Positions 15,780 to 21,111 of a DNA stretch of 21,111 nucleotides are shown here, in pieces. A model generated the notes under the pieces. It was given only the letters and a program-made list of their open reading frames with translations, searched no databases and was not told the origin of the DNA. Every line of letters begins with the position of its first letter. Positions within the stretch are counted from its first letter, which is position 1. Source of the stretch: Holophagaceae bacterium (GTDB lineage Bacteria > Acidobacteriota > Holophagae > Holophagales > Holophagaceae); NCBI GenBank assembly GCA_016710635.1, contig JADJVL010000004.1:1-21111 (forward strand), in the 5' to 3' direction. A program made the position numbers and the translations under genes.

Positions 15780-16934
15780 ATGCAAGCGGCCGTCTGTCTC
15801 GATTTCAATGCCACCACCCCCTGCGCGCCGGAAGTGCTGGAGGCGATGCTGCCCTGGTTCTCGGAGCGCTTCGGCAATGCGGGCTCGGCCCATGCCCTGG
15901 GCGTGCTCAGCGATGGGGCCGTGGTGCATGCCCGGAACGAGGTGGCGGCCTTGCTGAACGCCTCCCCGGCGGAGCTGGCCTTCAACGGCTGCGGCACGGA
16001 GGGGCTGAACCACGCGTTCCGGGGCGCCTTCGAAGCCTTTCCCGCCAAGCGGCATTTCATCACCACCGCCGTGGAGCACGCCGCGGTGCACGCCCTCGTC
16101 GCCTGGCTCCGGCAGCACGGCGCGGAGATCACCGTGCTCGGCGTCGACGGGCAGGGCGGGCTGGACCTTGGCGAGTTGGAGGCCGCGATCCGGCCTGATA
16201 CAGCCCTGGTCTCCGTGATGGCGGCCAACAACGAGACCGGCGTGTGCTTCCCCGTAGCCGAGATCGCCCGCATCGCCCGGGCCAAAGGCGCGCTGGTCCA
16301 TTGCGACGCGACCCAGGCCATCGGGAAGCTCCCGGTGGACGTGCAGGCCTGGGGCGTGGATCTCCTCAACCTCAGCGCCCACAAGTTCCACGGGCCCAAG
16401 GGGGTGGGCGCCCTGTACATCCGCCGGGGCCTGCGGCTGAAGCCCTTCATGGTGGGTGGCGGGCAGGAGCGCGGCCGGCGGGGTGGCACCGAGAATGTGC
16501 CGGGCCTCGTGGGCCTGGGTCGGGCGGCACGGCTCGCCCTGGAGCGGCTGCCGGCCATGGACCGGGTCCGGGCGCTGCGGGACCGGCTGGAAGCCGCCTG
16601 CCTGGACGCCATTCCCGAGGCGAGGGTGGAAGGCGCGGCCGCCCCCCGGCTGCCGAACACCTCGCTGCTGAGTTTCAAGGGACTCGAAGGCGAAGCCCTG
16701 CTTCTCCGCCTCGACGGGGCCGGCTTCTGCGTGAGCACCGGGAGCGCCTGCGCCACGGGCCAGAAGGAGCCGAGCCAAGTGCTCAGGGCCATGGCGGTGC
16801 CGGCGGACTACGCCCGGGGCACCATCCGCGTGAGCCTTGGCCATCCGACAAGTTCCGACGAGGTGGACGGGTTTATCCAGGCCCTGCCAAGGATGGTGGA
16901 GGCGCTGCGCGCCCTGAACCCCTTCGAGCGCTGA
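15780..16934 (+). CDS. cysteine desulfurase, NifS/IscS family
   Basis: 384 residues, intact, PLP-dependent. NATTPCAPEVLEAM is the N-terminal signature. His100 (TTAVEHAAV) stacks on PLP, ANNETG carries Asn151, Asp176 and Gln179 lie in HCDATQAIGK, and Lys202 in SAHKFHGPKG forms the Schiff base. The mobile loop VSTGSACATGQ carries the catalytic Cys324. The loop is of the longer IscS/NifS (group I) type. It takes sulfur from cysteine for iron-sulfur clusters or thiolation. No scaffold, HscA/B, ferredoxin or Rrf2-type regulator gene adjoins. The next genes on the same strand, 84 bases away, encode an iron-sulfur/cytochrome complex that would need many clusters, so it may be a dedicated or housekeeping supplier. 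Confidence 0.93.
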   Translation: MQAAVCLDFNATTPCAPEVLEAMLPWFSERFGNAGSAHALGVLSDGAVVHARNEVAALLNASPAELAFNGCGTEGLNHAFRGAFEAFPAKRHFITTAVEHAAVHALVAWLRQHGAEITVLGVDGQGGLDLGELEAAIRPDTALVSVMAANNETGVCFPVAEIARIARAKGALVHCDATQAIGKLPVDVQAWGVDLLNLSAHKFHGPKGVGALYIRRGLRLKPFMVGGGQERGRRGGTENVPGLVGLGRAARLALERLPAMDRVRALRDRLEAACLDAIPEARVEGAAAPRLPNTSLLSFKGLEGEALLLRLDGAGFCVSTGSACATGQKEPSQVLRAMAVPADYARGTIRVSLGHPTSSDEVDGFIQALPRMVEALRALNPFER

Positions 16935-17018
16935 ACGCGGGCCCTGCCCGGCGCCACATGTGACCCCGGACACCCGCGGGGCGGCCGAGCCTTCAGGGAC
17001 ATCCCATCGGAGACCATC

Positions 17019-17543
17019 ATGCATGGCGCCCCCTGGCTACCAGGGCTCTTGGCAGTGGCGTTCCTGGCGACGGCCCTCTCCGCCCAGCCCGCGCCAACTC
17101 CAAAGCCAGCCCCCAAGGTGAAGCTCGTGGAGGCCAAGCCGCCGCCCTTTTCCGACGGCATCTTTCCCTGCACCGGCTGCCACACGGGCGAGTTCAAGGC
17201 CACCCGGCGGACCTTGGAATTCCATGACGACGTGCAGGGGGAGTTCAACCACGACAACGAGAACCGCTGGTGCCTCGACTGCCACGACGGGAAAAATCGG
17301 GACATGCTGCACCTGACCAACGGCTCCCTGCTGCCTTTCACCGAATCCTACCGGCTCTGCGGACAATGCCACGGGGACAAGTACCGGGACTGGAAGCGGG
17401 GCGTGCACGGCAAGCGGGTCGGGCAGTGGAACGGTGAGCGCACCTACCTGCTCTGCGTGCACTGCCACAACCCGCACTCCCCCCGGTTCAAGCCCATCAA
17501 GCCCCTGCCTCCCCCCCAGCGTCCCAGCGAGATGAAGCGATGA
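17019..17543 (+). CDS. tetraheme c-type cytochrome, exported (CbcS/DsrJ-like position)
   Basis: 174 residues. A Sec signal peptide (LPGLLAVAFLATALSA) is followed by a proline-rich linker and four CxxCH haem sites: CTGCH (51-55), CLDCH (85-89), CGQCH (114-118) and CVHCH (146-150). Additional His residues (HDD, HDN, HLT, VHGKR) may be distal ligands. It ends in a short proline- and lysine-rich tail. The start follows GGGACATCCC and gives the signal peptide directly. Its stop overlaps the start of the ferredoxin gene by four bases (ATGA), so the three genes to 19722 form one translation unit. It should receive electrons from the membrane subunit on the periplasmic side. Confidence 0.92.
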   Translation: MHGAPWLPGLLAVAFLATALSAQPAPTPKPAPKVKLVEAKPPPFSDGIFPCTGCHTGEFKATRRTLEFHDDVQGEFNHDNENRWCLDCHDGKNRDMLHLTNGSLLPFTESYRLCGQCHGDKYRDWKRGVHGKRVGQWNGERTYLLCVHCHNPHSPRFKPIKPLPPPQRPSEMKR

Positions 17544-18459
17544 GCCAGGATCCTGCCTGCCCCGGCGCCTGTTCCGGAGAAACGGCTCCTGACCCGAGCC
17601 GCCGTACCGTGGTCCAGTTCCTGGCCGCCGGAGCCGCCGTGGCGAGCACAGGCTGCAACCTGGAGGCCTTCTTTCGCAAGTCCTTCCGGGAGCTGTCCCC
17701 CGCCCAGGTGCGCCGCTACATCGCCGAGCTCGAGGCCGGTACGGCCGGAAGTACGGCAAGACCGTGACCGTCGGTACCGCCGGGCCCATGGAGGGCGTGA
17801 AGTTCGGCTACGGCCTCGACCTTTCGCGATGCGTGGGCTGCCGCCGCTGCGTCTACGCCTGCGCCGAGGAGAACAACCAGTCCCGGAAGAATCCACAGAT
17901 CCACTGGATCCGGGTGCTGGAGATGGACAAGGCCCGGGGCGTGGACGTCAACCATTCCGACATCTACTACGACGCCGCGGAAGTCCCGCGGCCGGGCCAC
18001 TTCTACATGCCGGTCCAGTGCCAGCAGTGCCGCGATCCGCCCTGCGTGAAGACCTGCCCGGTGGGCGCCACCTGGAAGGAGAAGGACGGCATCGTGGCCA
18101 TCGACTACGACTGGTGCATCGGCTGCCGCTGCTGCATGGCGGCCTGCCCCTACGGAGCCCGGCACTTCAACTGGGCCGAGCCGGACCTCCCCGCCGCCGA
18201 AATGAACCCCAAGACCCACGTACTCGGCAACCGGCCCCGGCCGAAGGGCGTCGTCGAGAAGTGCACTTTCTGCATTCAGCGCACCCGCGAGGCTCTATCC
18301 CGCCTGCGTGGAGATCTGTCCCGTGGGCGCCCGGAAGTTCGGGAACCTGCTGGACCCGGAAAGCGAGATCCGCCAGGCCATGGGATGACCAAGCGCGTGT
18401 TCATCCTGAAGGAGGAACTGGCCACTCATCCAAGCTTCTTCTACTTCTATGCGACGTGA
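17540..18459 (+). CDS. Tat-exported four-cluster ferredoxin subunit (DsrO/CbcT/HybA-like), frameshifted
   Basis: About 306 residues after correction. The N-terminus has a twin-arginine signal, SRR at 20-22 followed by VVQFLAAGAAVAS, and Cys39 in a weak lipobox-like spot. A C is missing at 17736-17737 (restores ARYGRKYGKTV). Cysteine motifs for four [4Fe-4S] clusters then follow: CVGCRRCVYAC, CQQCRDPPCVKTC, CIGCRCCMAAC and CTFC with CVEICPVG. The last two cysteines are recovered by paired shifts at about 18290-18300 and 18380-18395, which cancel and restore YPACVEICPVGARKFGN and RVFILKEEL. It would pass electrons between the NrfD-like membrane protein and the tetraheme cytochrome on the periplasmic face. 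It overlaps the cytochrome gene by four bases and lies 10 bases before the NrfD-like gene. Confidence 0.9.
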
Positions 18460-18469
18460 GGACGGACCC

Positions 18470-19722
18470 ATGCCCTTCCTACTGTTCCTGCGAGGCTGCC
18501 TGCGGATCATCACCCAGGGGGACCGGGCCTACCGCATCTGGGTGGGTTCGCTGCTGGCCCTCATCGTCGTGGGGCTCGTGTCCTATTCCTTCCAGGCCCG
18601 GTACGGCCTGATCTCCACCAACCTGCGGGACCAGGTGTCCTGGGCCTTCTATGTGGGCAACTTCACCTTCCTGGTGGGCATCGCGGCGGCCGCCGTCCTG
18701 CTGGTGATCCCCGCCTACGTCTACGATTGGGAACCCATCAAGGAGGTCGTGATCCTCGGCGAGCTCCTCGCGGTGTCGGCCATCATCATGTGCCTGCTCT
18801 TCGTCCTGGTGGACATGGGCCGTCCGGACCGCTTCCTCCACATCATGCCCTTCCTGGGGAGCCCCAACTTCCCCATGTCCGTGATGGCCTGGGATGCGCT
18901 CGTGCTGAACATCTACCTCGGGGTGAACCTCGTGGTGGTGGGCCACATCCTCTACAAGGGCTTCTACGGCCAGCACTACAACAAGAAGATCGTGATCCCG
19001 CTGGTGCTCTTCTCCATCCCCATGGCGGTCTCCATCCACACCGTCACGGCCTTCCTCTACAACGGCATGGCCTCCAGGCCCTACTGGAACGCCTCCATCC
19101 TCGCACCGCGCTTCATCGCCTCGGCCTTCTGCTCCGGCCCCGCGGTGCTGCTGGTGCTCTTCCAGGTGCTGCGCAAGCGCACGGGCCTGCCCATCAAGGA
19201 CGAGGCCATCCAGAAGGTGGCGGAGCTCATGGCCTACACCATGTTCCTGAACCTGTTCCTGCTGGGCGCCGAGCTCTTCAAGGAGTACTACTCCGCCACC
19301 GAGCACCTGGTCTACACCCAGTACTTCTGGGCGGGGATCGGGACCCATCGCGCCCTGGTGCCCTATGCCTGGGGAGGGCTCGCCTGCAGCGTTATCTCCT
19401 TCTTCATCTTCCTGGTGCCCACGTGGCGCCGGAACATGGTCCTGCTGAACATCGGCTGCGCCCTCATCTACACCGGCGTCTACATCGAGAAGGGGCTCGG
19501 TCTGGTGATTCCGGGCATGACCCCGGACACCCTTGGCGAGATTTACGAGTACCGGCCGACCTCATGGAGTGGGGCGTCTCCGCCGGCATCTACGGCATCG
19601 GTTTCCTGGTCTTCACCTTGCTGGTGAAGGTCGCGGTGCCCATCATGTCCGGCCACTTCCAGGCCGGGCATCTCAAGGCCGACCCGCCGGCGCCGGAAGA
19701 CTTGGAGGCGGCGGCACACTGA
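18470..19722 (+). CDS. NrfD/PsrC-family quinol-interacting membrane subunit, one frameshift
   Basis: About 417 residues with eight to ten hydrophobic segments, for example SLLALIVVGLVSY, FLVGIAAAAVLLVIPAYV, ILGELLAVSAIIMCLLFVL, LVVVGHILY and ACSVISFFIFLVP. VDMGRPDRFLHIMPF is the NrfD-family signature after the third segment, and LGAELFKEYYSATEH is seen in DsrP/HmeB-type proteins. One base is missing near 19560; restoring it gives RPTLMEWGVSAGIYGIGFLVFTLLVKV, the last membrane segment. The ATG at 18470 is chosen because GAGGA lies seven bases before it, and the earlier ATG at 18449 lies inside the ferredoxin gene. Such proteins exchange electrons with menaquinone. It has no catalytic molybdopterin partner in this operon, as in CbcU and DsrP systems. 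Confidence 0.9.
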
Positions 19723-19735
19723 GGGAGGGCGACGA

Positions 19736-21111
19736 ATGCGCGTCCTCGTCACCGGCGCGACGGGCTACATCGGCGGGCGGCTGGCCGCGCGGTTGCCGGC
19801 CCTGGGCCCACGGCTTCCGCTGCGTCGCCCGGAACGCGAACCGGCTGGAGGGGCACGCGTGGCCTGGGGTCGAGATCGCCCAGGGCGACCTGGCCGAGCC
19901 CGGATCCGCCGGCGCGGCCCTCGTGGGCATCGAGGTCGCCTACTACCTGGTGCACTCCATGGCCGCGGGGCAGGAGTTCCGGGAGCGGGACCACGCCATG
20001 GCCCAGTCCTTCGGGAAGGCGGCGGCGGCGGCGGGCGTGAAGCGCATCGTCTACCTCGGCGGCCTGGGGGATCCCGTGACCGTGCACGCAAGCACCTCAT
20101 CAGCCGGCGTGAGGTGGGCCGGGCCTGGCGGAGTCCGGCGTGCCGGTGATCGAGTTCCGCGCGGCGGTGATCGTGGGCCCGGCAGCGCCAGCTTCGAGAT
20201 GATCCGCCATCTCACGGGCGGCTCCCGGTGATGGTGACGCCCACCTGGTGCGGACCCGCTGCCAGCCGTCGGCGTGCGCTCGGTACTGGAGTACCTCGTC
20301 GAGGCCCTGGACCATCCGACCGCCAGGGCATCTACGAGATCGGTGGCCAGGACTTGAGCTACCGGGAGGATGCTGCGCTACGCCCGGCTCCGGGCCTGCG
20401 CCGCCTCATCATCAGCTTTCCCGTGCCCAAAGCCCGAACTGGCAGCCGCTGGGTGGACCTGGTCAAGCCCATTCCGTTCCGCATCGCCCTTTCACGCTGG
20501 TGGAGAGCCTCCAGACCGAGGTGGTGGTCCGGGACGACCGGGCCCCTGGCACCTTCAGCGTGCGGCCCACGGGCTATGACGAGGCAGTGCAGCGGGCCCT
20601 GGACCGCATGGCCACGGAGGACGTGGACCACCTGGGCCTCGAGCCTCGCAGCTTCAGCGCGCCAGCCCGAGGCGGACAACCTAAAGGGGCCCACGAAGGC
20701 ATGCTCTGGACCGCCGCCGCCGCGGGTGAACGCGCCGCCGGAAAAGGTCTTCGAAGCCATCTGCGCCCTCGGAGGCAGGAGAGGCGGGCCGCGGGCAACG
20801 CCCCCTCTGGCGGCTCGGGGGCATCATGGACCGCTTCGCCGGGAGGCGTCGGCATGCGCCGGGGCCGGCGCCATCCCCGGGGAGCTGCGGGTGGGCGATC
20901 CCCTCGACTTCTGGCGGGTGGAGCCCTCGAAGCGCCCCACCTGCTCCGCCTGCGCGCCGAGATGGCTCCCCGGCCAGGCCGGCTTCCGTTCGGGGTGCGC
21001 CCGACCCCGAAGGCGCCCGGGTGGAGCAACCGCCTTCTTCGAGCCCCGGGGCGTCCTTGGCTATGCCTACTGGTACGCCGTACTGCCCCTGCACCGCTTC
21101 GTGTTTCCGGG
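19736..21111 (+). CDS. YbjT-like NAD(P)-binding protein with DUF2867-like C-terminus, heavily frameshifted, cut by window end
   Basis: The N-terminus VLVTGATGYIGGRLAARL is an NAD(P)-binding Rossmann motif of the atypical SDR/NmrA kind. The conserved order VEIAQGDLAEP, AYYLVHSM, RDHAMAQSFGKAA and RIVYLGGLGDP follows, then ISRREVGR, SGVPVIEFRAAVIVG, SASFEMIRHLT, VVVRDD and VRPTGYDEAVQRAL. The final part (DFWRVE, LLRLRAEM, FFEPRGVLGYAYWYAVLPLH) is the DUF2867 segment and continues past the window. At least eight frame changes are needed, with more per kilobase than anywhere else here. GGGAGGG precedes the ATG by eight bases, 13 bases after the NrfD-like stop, so it may belong to the same operon. 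The family's reaction is not established. Confidence 0.82.

Noticed and set aside
15750..17024. 424-codon minus-strand frame opposite the cysteine desulfurase gene
   Set aside because: The plus strand carries every catalytic residue of the desulfurase; the minus frame is low-complexity His/Gly/Ala-rich and typical of an antisense shadow.
17019..19722. Nitrite reductase (Nrf) operon
   Set aside because: The NrfD-like and ferredoxin proteins are present but there is no pentahaem NrfA; the cytochrome has four CxxCH sites and no CxxCK.

Overview
This is a GC-rich bacterial segment (about two thirds G+C by eye) with dense, operon-like coding from about 1.4 kb to the end and a short, clearly AT-richer stretch near the left edge (about 590-1430). 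Gene content suggests an anaerobic or facultative Gram-negative bacterium. The pointers are a twin-arginine-exported ferredoxin with a tetraheme cytochrome c and an NrfD-type membrane protein, exported MsrA and MsrB, paired pirins, and acyl-CoA/hydroxyacyl-CoA catabolism. I lean towards Acidobacteriota of the Holophaga/Geothrix kind. That is inference: there is no rRNA or other lineage marker here.

Layout. 1-590: no gene I can recognise. 590-1430: AT-rich island with a small secreted-protein gene (706-1032) and a second doubtful small ORF. 1366-1971 (-): universal stress protein whose tail runs into the island. 2081-3719 (+): promoter with a perfect 18-bp palindrome, then two pirin-family genes. 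3754-4281 (+): unknown membrane-anchored protein. 4299-8835 (-): three genes read in the order rarA (AAA+ ATPase), an exported VWA-domain protein, and an FkbH-like HAD-GNAT-SGNH fusion. 8984-13430 (+): compact five-gene operon of ACAD10/11-type acyl-CoA dehydrogenase, APH-type kinase, two SDR dehydrogenases and a hotdog thioesterase. It is probably a hydroxyacyl-CoA catabolic module in which the kinase and dehydrogenase act in series. 13450-15668: exported MsrB (-) and exported MsrA (-) with an alpha/beta hydrolase (+) between them. 15780-16934 (+): NifS/IscS-type cysteine desulfurase. 17019-19722 (+): tetraheme cytochrome c, four-cluster ferredoxin and NrfD-type quinol-interacting subunit, a CbcSTU/DsrJOP-like electron-transfer module. 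19736-end (+): YbjT-like NAD(P)-binding protein with a DUF2867-like C-terminus, cut by the window edge.

A pervasive feature is single-base frameshifts. At least eight genes (second pirin, FkbH-like, VWA, rarA, ACAD, first SDR, ferredoxin/NrfD, DUF2867 gene) read as one conserved protein only if bases are added or removed, mostly in short G/C/T runs. Several shifts cancel one another within tens of bases, and conserved residues are preserved on both sides. This looks like consensus sequence error rather than gene decay, so I annotate these as single genes and give the shift sites. Other genes in the window are intact.

I found no tRNA, rRNA, CRISPR array, insertion sequence or phage gene.
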